Below, piece by piece: positions 1 to 11,089 of a stretch of 64,000 bases of DNA. The position numbers and the translations under genes were made by a program. The notes beneath the pieces are model-generated. The model saw nothing but the letters and a program-made list of their open reading frames with translations, was not told the DNA's origin and ran no database searches. Position 1 is the first letter of the stretch, and every line of letters begins with the position of its first letter. The DNA comes from Periconia sp. R9002 (lineage: Eukaryota; Ascomycota; Dothideomycetes; Pleosporales; Periconiaceae), in the NCBI GenBank assembly GCA_023627715.1, contig JAMAHW010000014.1, positions 62,001 through 126,000 on the forward strand. Direction: 5' to 3'.

Positions 1-289
1 TTCTTCGCCAGCGTACATAGCCAAAGACGCCCCCCCGAACAGGTGCTGATCCATCAGACTATCCAGGTCGCGTTCCCATTTACACCGTTCATCGGGTAGG
101 AGGGCTACTGTACAATAAAAAGACAATACAGGAAACCAAATCCCTCCGTCCGCGCCTCGCTAACACGCAATTAAAAAAGAGTAAAAAAACAATTGGGTAT
201 AATCCTCCGCTTCTCGAAAATCAAAAATTCATCACCTTCATCAGAAAACAAATTGTCGTACGATTCGATCGATACGGCCATGCCTAGCG
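1..289. other. Downstream flank of EPL1
   Basis: No coding signal seen. The A/T-rich stretch around 110-200 is a plausible 3' UTR and polyadenylation zone for the minus-strand EPL1 gene that ends at 290. Confidence 0.4.
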
Positions 290-2299
290 CTAGGCTGGCC
301 ATCCAGCCCTCTGAAGGCCGCCAGGTGGCAACAGATGGCCCGACACAGACCGGTTGTGGTTCTCGATTGCCTTTCGATTTTGCGAAGCCGCGGCAGCGGC
401 AGCATGAGCGCTCTTGTTTTCACCTTGCCGCTCAATCATGATCCGATAGCGAATGTGCAGGTTGTCCGTCCAGTCGACTGGATAAACCTGCTCATCTTCG
501 CTACTATCACCGGCAAAGTTCCATCGATCAGCTACTCGTTCATCAAAATTTTCAATCTTTTGGCATTTGACACCACGACGATCTACCATGATGCGACCAC
601 CACGACCCGTCCGGCGGCGGAAACGAGATTGGTCATGATATGGCACATCATCAGGCGGTGTAGCAAACCGTATTCGTGCGTTTCCGCGAGGTTCATTCTG
701 TTTATCAGATTTATCCACCGCAGTGGTATTACCATTCTCTCCCGAGGACACGGATGTGGGAGGCGTCGGCAGTTGCGAATCCGTAAAAACTCGCCGGAAA
801 TCTGATTTTGCAGGAGCTTGCTCGAGAGGAGGGGTGATAGGACGCCATGTCGCATCGACCCAACCTTGGTTCCATTTCTGGTGTTTATGAAGATTTTCTT
901 CGATGAAGCCATCAATCAACTCATTCTTCTTGGCTTGCTGGTCTTCCAGGTACACCAGATCCGAATCGACTAAGCGACCGTCAGGACGTGTAGCTTGTGA
1001 TTTCGGACCCATGCCAGGAATGTTGCGATGTACGACTTGCGTATCAACTCTTGGAGCTTTTGGCTTAGCGACAGGCTGTGGGCAAGTCAGCATTCTACAT
1101 GGATGTATCAAACTTGATCTGCTGGTAAGCCTTACTCTTTGGTTGATGAGGAGCTCCTCGTCGTCAGTTTTGATTGCCAGTCGTCGTTTGATGTCCTTGA
1201 CTTCACTACGTTGCTGGAATATCATCTTGTCCATGGCTAGCTGGTCCCGAATGAGTAACTCCCGCCGCTTTACCTGTGACATCAGGAAACGAGCATCTTC
1301 GAGCTCCTTTCTGAGTTTCTTCAGCTTCTCCGTTACCTGTGCGTCACGCCCACGAGTTTTCCTGACCTGTCGCACCTCACGACGGCGGAAGCACACATAT
1401 GGATCAGCATCATCGGTTTCAAGGTTTGTTTCGAACTTCAGCGACGGCATCAAGGGGCGATTGCCTCTACGCAGACGCTCTTGCTTCCAATGCTCATAAA
1501 TGTCCTTGGCGAACCTTCTGGCCGATTCACTGATGGTTTCATCGAATTCGACTTCCAGATCCTCATATGCAAGGACCGGAGAGTTGTCTACGTTGGCATA
1601 AGGCTGCTTGGTCTGTGTTGTTTCTTCGAAGAAGTTGATGGCTTGCTCAAAATCATCCTCGGTACATGGCACGCCTTTGTGCCTTTTGTTATACTGTCTC
1701 AGCCATAAGACATCTTCACTGGTCATACAATACGGACATCCTATTGTATCTTCTACAGTGGATGAAAATCGAATGTAAGTAGCAGGCTGTGTGAAGCGTT
1801 TTGGATAGAGGTCTTCATATAGCAATTTGCTAGTAACAGCTTCAGGGGTGGGAATATAGAGCTGGGCAATCTTGCCGCCGCCTTGGGCAGCTGCCTGTGC
1901 GGCAGAGATGACGGCTTGCAGATGGTGTTCCTACAACACGGTCAGAAGTGACTCAAAACCATTCTTTATGAGCAGGCAAGGCAAAGAATGATGTGAATGA
2001 TGTACTGAACCAGCACCAGTACTATGGTCTTGGTGTCATGGGAGAAATGACATTGTCACCAGTGGCAGTGGTGATTGGCAGGGAGGTCGTGATAGTAGAC
2101 ACGAAAGTGGCTTAGCGCCAAAGTGGAGCGAACTTACAATCTCCTCTCCTTTTTCGACGCCCGTCTCGACCTTGGGAATGTGGCGCGTCGCATCGTCATC
2201 AGCGAGCTGCTCAATATCCTTTTCGCGCAGCACGGGCAAGTTCTGCTTTGTAGACAGCTTGCGCTGGCGGAAGCGCTGGCCTGTAACGCGTTGGGTCAT
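290..2299 (-). CDS. EPL1: Enhancer of polycomb-like protein 1 (NuA4 subunit)
   Basis: Nuclear scaffold of the NuA4/Piccolo histone H4 acetyltransferase; in the family the conserved N-terminal EPL1 region binds Esa1 and Yng2. Three exons in transcript order: 2299-2138, 1930-1136 and 1075-290 (580 aa). Intron 1 has a GTAAGT donor. Intron 2 (1076-1135) is 60 nt and in frame, so it is easily read through as 20 false residues; it has GTAAGG, a GCTGACT branch site and CAG. The start is the ATG at 2299, giving MTQRVTGQRFRQRKLSTKQ, typical of the family; an in-frame ATG at 2338 is less likely. Visible are the conserved EDLYPKRFTQPATYIRFSST block, a basic coiled coil (about residues 175-245) and a Ser/Pro-rich tail. 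A CACGTG element lies 32 bp upstream of the ATG. Confidence 0.95.
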
Positions 2300-3680
2300 G
2301 GTGTTGGGGGGGAGGACAAAGAGGTTGACGGGATGCACGTGACCGGCTACGGCTGGGTTGCTGTGTTGTTATGTATTGTTGGGGGAGGAGAGAGGGCAGT
2401 GGTGCAGGCGGCCCTTGCCACAAGAGCGGTGGGCAGCGCTCGCAGCCTGCACGCCGACGGTTACGACCAAAACCGAGCCTGAATATTCGCAATATGGGTA
2501 TCAAAAGATTGCGCGTGCCGCCGACATGCGAAATATCGGGTTTGTAGGAATTGTTTGATGGCGGTGGGGGAGAAATGTGATGAAAAGTGTGCGGGCGGGC
2601 GTTGGTTTGTTGGGGTGAGGAAGCTGGAGGGCCGCTATGCGTGCACTCACTGGGCCTTCACCCTGGTTTGATCGCTTAATGCCGATGCCTGGCGGCGTGT
2701 GAGGAATGCGCGCCTCTCCAAGAGCTAACTTGTAGTTACACACACTTTCTCCAGACACTCCGCAGCGAGCGTTTGTCTTTGAACAGGTAACTATTCCGAA
2801 TAATTATAAAAAGTGCAAGTGTCGCAGCAGTCTTCCGCCAATATCTCTTGTCCTGGTTTTCTTCCATACTTTGGTACGTTCAATGATTGGCCGGTGACTG
2901 CGGAAAGCTGCTTCATCATGCGGTAATGGATACATGCTATTGAGCCTCGTCCATGGCGCATCATCATTCCGACTTTTCCATTTTTTCCATTCCGACGGAG
3001 AAGAAGAAGACATCAATGGAGATAAGATCCAGCACGGGCATCTATCTTACTGTACTCTTGAATAATTATTAATCTTCAAATCATCTGCCTTCGCTTAACC
3101 ATCTACGCCTGGATAAATGATTGCAGTTTTTCTTTCTCGCTGCAATCGTATGCACCGTATTGAGTCATCGCTCGGAGCCACAACTACAGACCATATCCAT
3201 GCCATCAGATGGGTGCAGTTCCGACGTAAGCAATCTGCAAAAATATCCCAGCTTGCCCTATGACTTTAAGCAAAAAATGGCTCCTACCGCAATACCAAGA
3301 ACCGTATCACGCACTGCATGGCCAATCAGCGCCGCGCAAATAAATACAAATCATCTCAGAACTAAAGCATACACGGACGTTTATAGTGTCAGCCCCTATT
3401 ACGAAGTAGCACTATGTACCTAGTTTCCTGTGAGCACAAACGCAGAACGCGCAAAACTCCGCCTCAGCTTACACGGCTATAGACGAGCTAGTTACCGTAT
3501 CTGCCCAGCTGAGTTTACACACCGTTTTGCGAGGCTGTGGCCGACCATTGGTTTTGTATTAATTGGGTTTGCAGCCTCACCTTGACCAACATAACGTCTC
3601 CACAGATTTGGAATACATCAATTGCTATTGTCTACTCTACATACATATATATCCACGTAGATATTTCCAGGGGCAAATAC
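2300..3680. other. Intergenic region between EPL1 and the Zn2Cys6 gene
   Basis: Holds the EPL1 promoter and 5' UTR (about 2300-2760) and upstream sequence of the Zn2Cys6 gene, including a CCAAT box near 3323. An open frame at 3121-3423 would begin with TTG and resembles nothing I know, so I do not call it a gene. Nothing else recognised. Confidence 0.5.
2331..2343. promoter_or_regulatory. GGATGCACGTGAC element upstream of EPL1
   Basis: A palindromic CACGTG core inside GGATGCACGTGAC, 32 bp upstream of the EPL1 ATG. The same 13 bases occur on the opposite strand at 41556-41568 in the LYS9/SEC15 promoter. In other fungi CACGTG is bound by bHLH proteins of the Cbf1 type; the binder here is not known. 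Confidence 0.5.
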
Positions 3681-5006
3681 ATGGAAAACGATTCCAACAA
3701 CATCATGCCCATGTTTTCAGAGACCAAAGGTACGATATAGCCCAAGCATACCATGTTGCAGTTCCGGTCTGTTCCGTCGCTAATGGATCCAATCCAGCCT
3801 ACCACAAACGTCCCCATCGCAAAGTCAGAAGTGGATGTACAACATGCAAACGACGGAAGATCAAATGCGATGAGATCAAGCCTCGATGCTCGAACTGTCA
3901 ACGGCACGGCGCTACCTGCTCGTACGTCAAACCTTCCAACGACGCCGACCATTCAGCATCACGTTCCCAAGGCCGAACTTCCCAAACTCCAGAGGACGGC
4001 AGTCGAAGCACATGGATCGATCTACCACCCGGAGAGATTTTTGCGGCCCACGATGTAGCCCTCATGCATCAGTGGAGCGTGGCCACGTGCTATGGTTTCG
4101 GCGACGAATTCCCAGGAGACGTGGACCCATGGCGGGACGACCTTCCCCGCTTGGCACAGCAATATCCTTTTCTGATGCGTGCTATACTGGCTGTCAGCGC
4201 TCTGCATATTGCCCGTAGCAGCCCATGTCCCACAGAGAAGGCTAAATATCTCCGCATAGCTGCCCACCATCAAGATCTCGCATTCCCAGAATATCGAGAG
4301 ACGCTCGGCAAGGTGAACAAGGACAATGCACCGGCCATCCTCGCCTTCTCGGCCATATTGGTGGTGTACCAGTTCGCTACACCGCAAGACGGCAAGCCTT
4401 TTGCTTCGGGACGGCCAGAGTGGTTCTTCCTACACCGCGGTCTTGGCGAGGTACCGGCGCACCGGCATTCGTGGATTGATGATAGTTTTCTTTCGAAGCA
4501 GATGGACCGGCGAAGGGTGCCGCCGGTGGATCCAAGAGTGAATTCCGACGACTTCCGGCTCGTCGCTCTACAAAGCATGCTGTACGAACTGTGCGGGGAT
4601 GACAAGGAGGAGGAATTGGCCGCATATCTGGATGCCTTGGACTGGCTCCGGCAAGCGTTTGCACATAGTTGTAATGCTAGCAGCCGTATGGGGCCAAAGT
4701 ATGCCATCCTCTTTTGTAAGTAGAAAAACAGCCAAGTATTTGGTCTTGGATGCAAGCGAAGGACCCCTGCTAACCAGCGCGATAGGGATCGAGCGGGTAC
4801 CGCAAGGCTACGTGGATCTCCTGGCTCGGCAGGAACCAGCCGCCATCATCATATTGGCATTCTGCTGCGTACTGATCAAGAGGGCGTCGCATTTCTGGTA
4901 TTATGAGGGCTTCGCCGAGCATGTCCTGGGGGAACTACGGCCGCTTGTTGGCGAAGATAATTTGCGGTGGATCGAGTGGCCACTGATGGTGTGCGGTCTT
5001 TCTTGA
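3681..5006 (+). CDS. Zn2Cys6 (Gal4-type) fungal transcription factor
   Basis: Nuclear DNA-binding regulator with unknown targets. Exons 3681-3729, 3798-4715 and 4786-5006 give 395 aa. Intron 1 (68 nt, GTACGA...CCAG, branch CGCTAAT) joins a short leader to the zinc cluster with matching phase; intron 2 (70 nt) has GTAAGT and CTGCTAACC. The cluster is textbook: C30-x2-C33-x6-C40-x6-C47-x2-C50-x6-C57, with basic residues KRRKIK between. The rest is the fungal helical regulatory region (LMRAILAVSALHIAR; AAIIILAFCCVLIKR). Upstream in-frame ATGs such as 3563 exist, but the leader exon gives a normal short N-terminus. There are no metabolic-cluster genes beside it, so a local target is not indicated. 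Orthology was not determined. Confidence 0.88.
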
Positions 5007-5781
5007 GCCGGTCCAATACGATGGGCAACCCAGAGAGGGCAATGTCAATATTTTATGCGAAGGCGAAAAGAGATACGGAACGCATATGCAACTGATATAT
5101 TTTACGCACATGAAGTGCGGCACGGTATATATGTACGAAGGCTATGTAACGTACAAGAAGAAATCGGCGGTGTTGGATTGGCCGGGAGCTGCGGCTCGGC
5201 CCGCGTTGGATTGAGAATCTAGGTGGGCGTAGTGCAACGGCGCCTCCTCCACACACACACACCACCATCTCATGTCGTCGTCCATGGCTTGCAATGCGGC
5301 CTGTATCCGGTCGGATGATGCACAGCATGACACAACGACAGTCAGCTACGTAGACTAGACAACTACGCTTGGGCGCGGTGCAGTGGTGCTGGATATGTGC
5401 ACGCAGTCGATGCAGTCGACTCCCGACGCGGCCGGACACCGACCGCTGATGTCTGTGGGTGTGTGGTGTGTGGTGTGTTTTTCATGTTCCGCAATCACAA
5501 ATTAAGTAGAGATTAACTAGCAGGACGCGGGGATGCAGATGCCTGCAACTCCCATGTTCGCCCTTGTTCTAGTACCATCACCTACTTAACTAATGCCTGT
5601 GCCTGTGCCTGCCCCTGTGGCCCTGTCTGTGCCTTACCTGGCCCTGTCCTGCCTTGTCCACCCGCCGCCTATCTAGCCTTCAGTCCAGCTCTGTCCCACC
5701 GCCATCTCGTCGTCCGTCGTCTTCATCCCGTCCGCCGTCGACTGCCATGCCCGCCTCCCTCGACATCCACCCTCAAACGCA
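5007..5781. other. Intergenic region upstream of the patatin gene
   Basis: The 5' half is the 3' flank of the Zn2Cys6 gene. From about 5450 the sequence turns low in complexity: GTGTG-rich around 5456-5480, then a degenerate run of CCTGTG/CCTGCC units at about 5594-5660, and a pyrimidine-rich stretch up to the ATG at 5782, as expected of a fungal core promoter. No coding signal seen. Confidence 0.5.
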
Positions 5782-7578
5782 ATGGCCCGGTCGCAAGTTG
5801 ACTTCACCTTGATCCGCTACTCCGACATTGAAGGCACCCATTATTTCTACGACCCTGCCCACCCAACCGCCATCCAGTTCCTCTTGAACGGAGACTGGGA
5901 GTCGTGGGATGTCGGCTACGTCAAGTAGTGCGTAACCCCCTCCATCCCCATTCCCCACACCGCTGACCAGACATGCCCATCATTTGCAGCAAAGCCAGGG
6001 ATCCTGAGGTGAAAAGAATCGCTGAAGAAGCAGAATCTTACTTGGTCGCAAATCGTTTTCTCGGCTATCGACAATGGCCTTATGAGCCTCCATTGGCTTC
6101 TCCAGTCCCCGTTGCCCATGTCCAATACGGGCCCCCTCAGCCTGTTGTCGACCCATCTTTACCTTCTCCCAGCGTCGACAAATATCCCAGCCCTCTTTCC
6201 CAAGCAGTGCCATATCCTCACCCATATAGCTCACATCAAACACCTCTAGCCTCTCCTCAGTATGAGAATGCGCCGCGCCTCTCACCGCCACCTGGTCCAT
6301 ATTATCACGAGACTTACAAGCCCCCGCAAGCATCAGATGCCTCTACATTGCCACCACTACAACCTGCATCTACCAGTGCAACGCCCTATCCAACGGTCGT
6401 CAAGTCATCAAATGGCAAGGATAACCCAGTACCGCATGTAGGTTCTCCTTCCACTTCCTTACGGCAAGTCGGCGCGGCCGGCCCAGTGTTGCTGTCTAGG
6501 AATCGAGAGACCAAAATCCTTCTTTCCCTTGACGGGGATGGCGTGCGCGGTCTCTCTCAGGTCTTACTTGTCGAATCCTTGGTCAACGCCGTGTGCACCA
6601 AAGTAGGTGCCCAGATAGAACCGTACCAGATATTCGACCTGGTTGGTGGATGCTCGATGGGGGGAGTGTTTGGCCTCATGCTGAGTCGACTCCGAATGCG
6701 AGCTCAAAAGGCACGAGAGGCCTACAAAATCATTGCCAAAGAAGTTTTCCAAAACAAAAGAGACTTCTTCACGTCTATCGATCCGCATGCGCCACCGCTG
6801 ACTCACGATGGGACCTCCTTGAAAAACGCAATCAACGGAATTGTGACTCAAGAGCTTGGTAATTCCGATGAACTGCTCTACGATACAAGGGACGGTTCAA
6901 CGGATGTGTACGTGGTCGCCTTGCTGTATTGAAATAGTAAATGTGCTAATGCAAAGGCTAAACAGCTTCGTAATTGCCACGAGGATCGACATCGGAACGA
7001 ACAAAGCAGCCCTCATGCGCTCGTATCAGACGCGACGCATAACTGGGCCCGAACTCGATGCGAACATGACCGTAAGCGATGCCATGACAGCGAGTTGCAT
7101 TTCTCCGCGCTACTTGCAAACACAAGAAAGCGCGGCATGGAGACCCATCATTGAGCCCGGCGTCGTAGACCACGGCACAGCCAAGAACAACCCGATCCGC
7201 GACATAGTCTACGAGTGCCGTAAGCTTTATCGATACACAAACGACATGATGGTGATTATTTCCATTGGAAGTGGACAAGGTTTCGACCCCCATCGCGAGC
7301 TCCCGGAAATGGCAAAAAGTGTACACGAGAGACAAACCGAGGGAGGTGGGTGGGGTGAGAAGTTCGAGGCCGATCATTATCAACACATGGATCGGGGCTG
7401 GATGAAGTACTTTCGATTCAACGTTCCGGACTTGCACGATGTGCCCCTGGAAGAGTGGTGCCACGAAGAGCGGATGAAGGATAAGACGTTGGCCTATTTG
7501 AGTAGGCCCGATGTCGGTGCCATGTTCTATGCTTGCGTGGATGCCATCACGGCGATTTTGGTTAGCGGTCAACACTAA
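5782..7578 (+). CDS. Patatin-like phospholipase domain protein
   Basis: Predicted acyl hydrolase of the patatin family, which acts on lipids through a Ser-Asp dyad. Exons 5782-5927, 5990-6907 and 6966-7578 (558 aa); both introns (62 and 58 nt) have good donors (GTGCGT, GTACGT) and branch sites (CGCTGACC, GTGCTAATG), and phases match. Residues 1-60 are an unassigned conserved-looking head (RYSDIEGTHYFYDP), about 75-215 is a Pro/Ser/Tyr-rich linker, and the patatin domain starts near 225. The oxyanion loop is DGDGVRG (230-236) and the nucleophile motif GCSMGG (Ser271). The second catalytic motif reads VDHGTAKNNP, where the family usually has D-G-G/A; the Asp is kept but the next residue is His. 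No signal peptide or membrane segment is evident, suggesting an intracellular protein. The substrate is unknown. Confidence 0.85.
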
Positions 7579-7956
7579 TGAAAGGTTCTCAGGCTGGAGG
7601 ACATAGTGCGATACCCCCACCGGCGGTTCTCATCTTGCCAGATTTTCATCTCACATATTGCAGTTTGGAGTCTTCGGCGTGGATATGAAATGTTTGCAAA
7701 GGACTTTGAAGGATGTATCTTAAACGGAAAAATAACTAAGGGCATCGATTGATACTAGATGAGGATGCCATGAGTGACATTAATCAGTATATCTGCTGTC
7801 TCGCCTCGATCCGTAGAAATTGGATTACTGTGTACCAAATGTTACATGTCGTTTTGATAATTATCTGGCATAATCGCGCCCCCTTTGGTACCCGCAACCC
7901 TCGTACATACAAAGGAAAGCCAACCCAAGCCATGTCCCCAACGTCGCCTCAGCGCC

Positions 7957-8130
7957 TCAAATATAAGATGCTCGAGAGGAACGCCTTGGCTGTTGGAAGT
8001 TGGCCAACTGCTGAAAAGGATTGATGGGTGCGAATTTGAGGGTGTCTTTAAGGTCAGATGGTAAAAAGCCACCAATGGCGTTGATGTCAGGGTACGTCGG
8101 TTTTTGTGGGGGGGGGGGGGGGGGTTTCAT
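7957..8130 (-). CDS. Possible small protein of 57 residues
   Basis: Not recognised. An ATG at 8130 in a good fungal context (ATAAACA before ATG) opens a frame ending at TGA (7957). It encodes Met-Lys, six prolines written by the 17-nt C tract, then QKPTYPDINAIGGFLP and a C-terminal half ending NFQQPRRSSRASYI. Codons after the proline run prefer C or T in the third position, as in real genes here, and the upstream strand is pyrimidine-rich like a promoter. No homologous family comes to mind and no intron is needed. It could be a chance frame. If it is real, homopolymer length changes would alter its reading frame. Confidence 0.33.
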   Translation of the reverse strand: MKPPPPPPQKPTYPDINAIGGFLPSDLKDTLKFAPINPFQQLANFQQPRRSSRASYI

Positions 8131-9200
8131 TGTTTATGGGGATCTGGGGTGAGGAGAGGGAGAGGGTATGATAGACGAGGAGGTACTTGTATACATAGAT
8201 AGATAGACACACAATCGCGAGAGTTACCTCGTCCTGCGCTCTTGAAGACTTTCTGTGTGTTTTTGATCTTGTTTCAACCTCGTGCTTCCTTTTACCCTGC
8301 CCATGTCCATCTCCATGCCTGAACCTCTATCCCCCATTCTCGCCTTAACTCTACATATCACCCCTGATTCCTACAAGACTTTGTTAATACCATCCAGTCC
8401 ATCCCCGAACCCAAACGCAATTAATCCCACCCACCTCCTCCAAATCTCCTTAAACCATCGTAACCCAAACAAACAAAACCCAAACTCCAATACACAAATA
8501 CCCAGCTCCTTCCTTCTACACCATTTTTCCCCTATGTACCTTACACTACACAAATAACATCAATATCCTAGTCGCTATTTTTTCGTAGTTAAATCAGTAC
8601 ATACGTTATTATTGTTCTTCTTGCGTTAAGGGGTGATTTAGAGGGAAATTGAAAGGAATGTGGCAGGTATATGGTTGTTGTGGTTATGGGAAGGGGAGGG
8701 ATGTTGCGCCCCTTGTTATAAGGTTGGGGTATTGAGCAATGTGAATAAAGGGGTCGGTGTATGCACCATGGCGTGACTGGGGGTCAGCAAGAAATGTCGC
8801 TCGAGTCCAGTCCCCCAAATACTCCTAATAAGATTCGACGTGAGAAGAGGGTCCTTTTCAAGAGTTTCAAAAGCATCTCGTCATCGACCAAATGAAATCT
8901 CACACAAAAACAACTTAAATATCAGCTTAACACGGAGGAAAACACTAGATCATCCTCCATGTTTCTCCACCGAACCCATCGCCCTCTATCTCTATCTCTC
9001 TCTCCTCAGCGGCCACTTCAGCTCCGCTCTAAATCTCCAGCTCCCTCAAATCCCTTCCAACCCGTCCGTCTACGAACAATAGGTGTACTTTCTCCACTGT
9101 CAGCATCAATCAGTCTTGCATTTTTCCCCCCGTAGGTCACGATCAATTGTACGTGCATAGCACCCTCAGGACACGTACGTTGATTTGGAGGAACTCGACT

Positions 9201-9425
9201 TCTCATCGGATATCCCCCCCGCTCGATTCACCACTCCTGCGGCAAGCGGCGGAAAAGTATCATCCTGATCCCTGAGGTACGTCTATGGTGGCTGTTCTTC
9301 GAGGCACCGCTTGAGACCATCGGGCTCTTTGGATTTGTATGGACGTCGATGGGTTGTGAGTACGGTGTTTCATGGATAGCACCCATGATCTGCTTGCCCC
9401 TCATCGGCATCGCGGATGTAAAAAC
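9201..9425 (+). pseudogene. Relic of an MFS (DHA1-like) transporter
   Basis: Two adjacent reading frames match consecutive parts of fungal MFS drug/polyamine transporters. Frame 1 (9201-9272) reads SHRISPPLDSPLLRQAAEKY, like the central cytoplasmic loop, and stops at TGA. After a one-base frame change the next frame continues IPEVRLWWLFFEAPLETIGL and then FGFVWTSMG..WIAPMI, typical of the following two membrane helices. After about 9425 the similarity stops, and neither half of the transporter is found nearby. I infer a truncated, frameshifted pseudogene. The family assignment rests on recall of the PE-x-RL / WIAPMI pattern. Confidence 0.6.
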
Positions 9426-10147
9426 CTCTTTCCATACATGTATCACCGCGGTTCAGTTTCCCCCGATTTATATGATTAGTTCTAAACGTCGCATCTTCAA
9501 CTACATATAACAAGTCATGATCAATACCAATAAAACGACACCCGAATATATATTCAGTCTTTCTCTCTCAGGTGGGTGAAAATGTGCACTTGAACGATCT
9601 GATTCTATCCATACCCTTTGACCCTGGCATGGTATCACCATGAGGAATGGCACATCCAACATGGGAAACACTAATTAGTCGGAATCAAAATCTGGATCAT
9701 GTGTTAAAACACTGTAGGATGTAAGTATGTCAATAAGCTTTTCACTAATATTTCTAAAGTGGAAAGTGGGATAACACACTGTTCCAAGCTAAACCAAAAA
9801 CCCGTAGTGTTTTCATTGAATATATGTACATGGATTGTATTGTGTCAGATGACCATTTCCAAAGTCTTCCAACCATATCCTGATTGCACAACTCCGGGAC
9901 TTTATCACTGCCTCATCATGCTGTGTGGCGAACCAATCGCCAACCGTATTGGCGTCAAACCTAGGTACATCTCCACGTCCATTGCGAAGTGTACCAAACG
10001 ACAGCAGATTGATCCAATGCAGGAATGAGATCTGACCATGAACAACATGGAAATTCTGACTGCTCTATGAAAAGGGTATCATCTTAATTGTTAACCATCC
10101 AACGCCCGAACTTGCTAATAAAGGAACATTGCAGAAGCATCCCCTTC

Positions 10148-11089
10148 TCATCGCCCATAGCCAGGAGGTGGCTGGTTGAAGCCAGGAGGACCTGCGTTCT
10201 GGAAACCCGGCGGTTGGTAGTGGGTGCCACTCGGGGGACGTGGTGGTAGGCCAGATGGTGCTGGGGGCAAAGATTGCTGAACGGGAGGAGCGCGAGGTGG
10301 TGGGGCATTGCCAAATCCAGACGGGCCGTTGGGAGCACCTGGTACACCGCGTCCAATCGGAGGGGTGGGGGCGGGAGCTGCTTGGAAGAGATGCGCCGGG
10401 AGAGGCTGAACTGCTGGAGCCACACCGTGTTGCTTCGCCTGTCTAGCGAGTAGACGCTCTGCTTCGTCACCGTGACGCTCACCCTTTCCATCCTTCTTGT
10501 AGGCATATTGGACAGAGATTTGCTTGCTGGCGAGGATCTGATTGTGCATGTTTGCAATGGCGTTATCCGAGGCATCGAAATCTCCGTAGGATATGAATGC
10601 GTAGCCTTTCGACATGTTGACTTCGTCTCGAGCAACTTTCGGGGCGCTGCTCAAAGGACCAAAACGGCTGAAGATTTCGTATAGCGTCCGTTCATCAACC
10701 ACGGGATCCAGATTACCAACGAAAAGCTCGGCCCCGATTTCAATGCTCTTTTGCTTGTCTGCAGACGCCTTATTCATGCGAATGGCTGTACCGTAAAGGC
10801 GCGTTCCATTGAGTATGTTGATTGCATATTCGGCATCCGCCTCGGATACAAATTCCACGAAGCCGTAGCCTTGGTGTTTGCTGTTTACGCGATCGATAGG
10901 CATGTTGATGCCGCGGACTCGACCATGATGGTTCATCAGCTCGGTGAGAAGCGCCTGAGAAACATCCTCATGAATATTGCCAACGTAAACGGTAGCTTCT
11001 TTGTTTTGCTCCCTAGCTACTATTAGTATGTTGCGTCGTGCATAGCTTCAGGAAGGTACTTGCCAGTGACGAGCGCCCGGAGTCGCCAT
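10148..11089 (-). CDS. HSH49: SF3b complex subunit SF3B4/Hsh49 (two-RRM splicing factor)
   Basis: U2 snRNP protein of the SF3b complex, acting at the branch-site region in the nucleus. Exon 1 11089-11064 (MATPGARHW) and exon 2 11012-10148 give 296 aa. The 51-nt intron (11013-11063) begins with GC, not GT: TG/GCAAGT...ACTAAT...CTAG. Only this junction restores the family's HWEQNKEATVYVGN reading. RRM1 spans about 14-90 (RNP2 VYVGNI, RNP1 GYGFVEF) and RRM2 about 100-178 (LFVGNLD, KGYAFISY), followed by the conserved QYAYKKDGKGERHGDEAERL block and a Pro/Gly-rich tail. Length and order fit the family, although the Pro-rich tail is shorter than in animals. Divergent from TOM7. Confidence 0.95.

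Larger units (their letters stand above)
7579..10147. other. Gene-poor region, 2.6 kb
   Basis: Contains a G-homopolymer of 17 (8108-8124), a possible small minus-strand gene (7957-8130) and a decayed MFS transporter piece (about 9201-9425), both listed separately. The remainder (8131-9200 and 9426-10147) is moderately A/T-rich with no coding signal that I can support; 10029-10147 is probably the 3' UTR of the SF3B4 gene. Confidence 0.5.

Noticed and set aside
3121..3423. Open frame with a signal-peptide-like start (MQFFFLAAIVC)
   Set aside because: The first codon is TTG, not ATG; no in-frame ATG gives the hydrophobic start, and there is no family match or splice continuation.
3681..7578. 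A secondary-metabolite cluster suggested by a Zn2Cys6 regulator next to a lipase
   Set aside because: No synthase, transporter or tailoring enzymes are adjacent; EPL1 and SF3B4 flank the pair.
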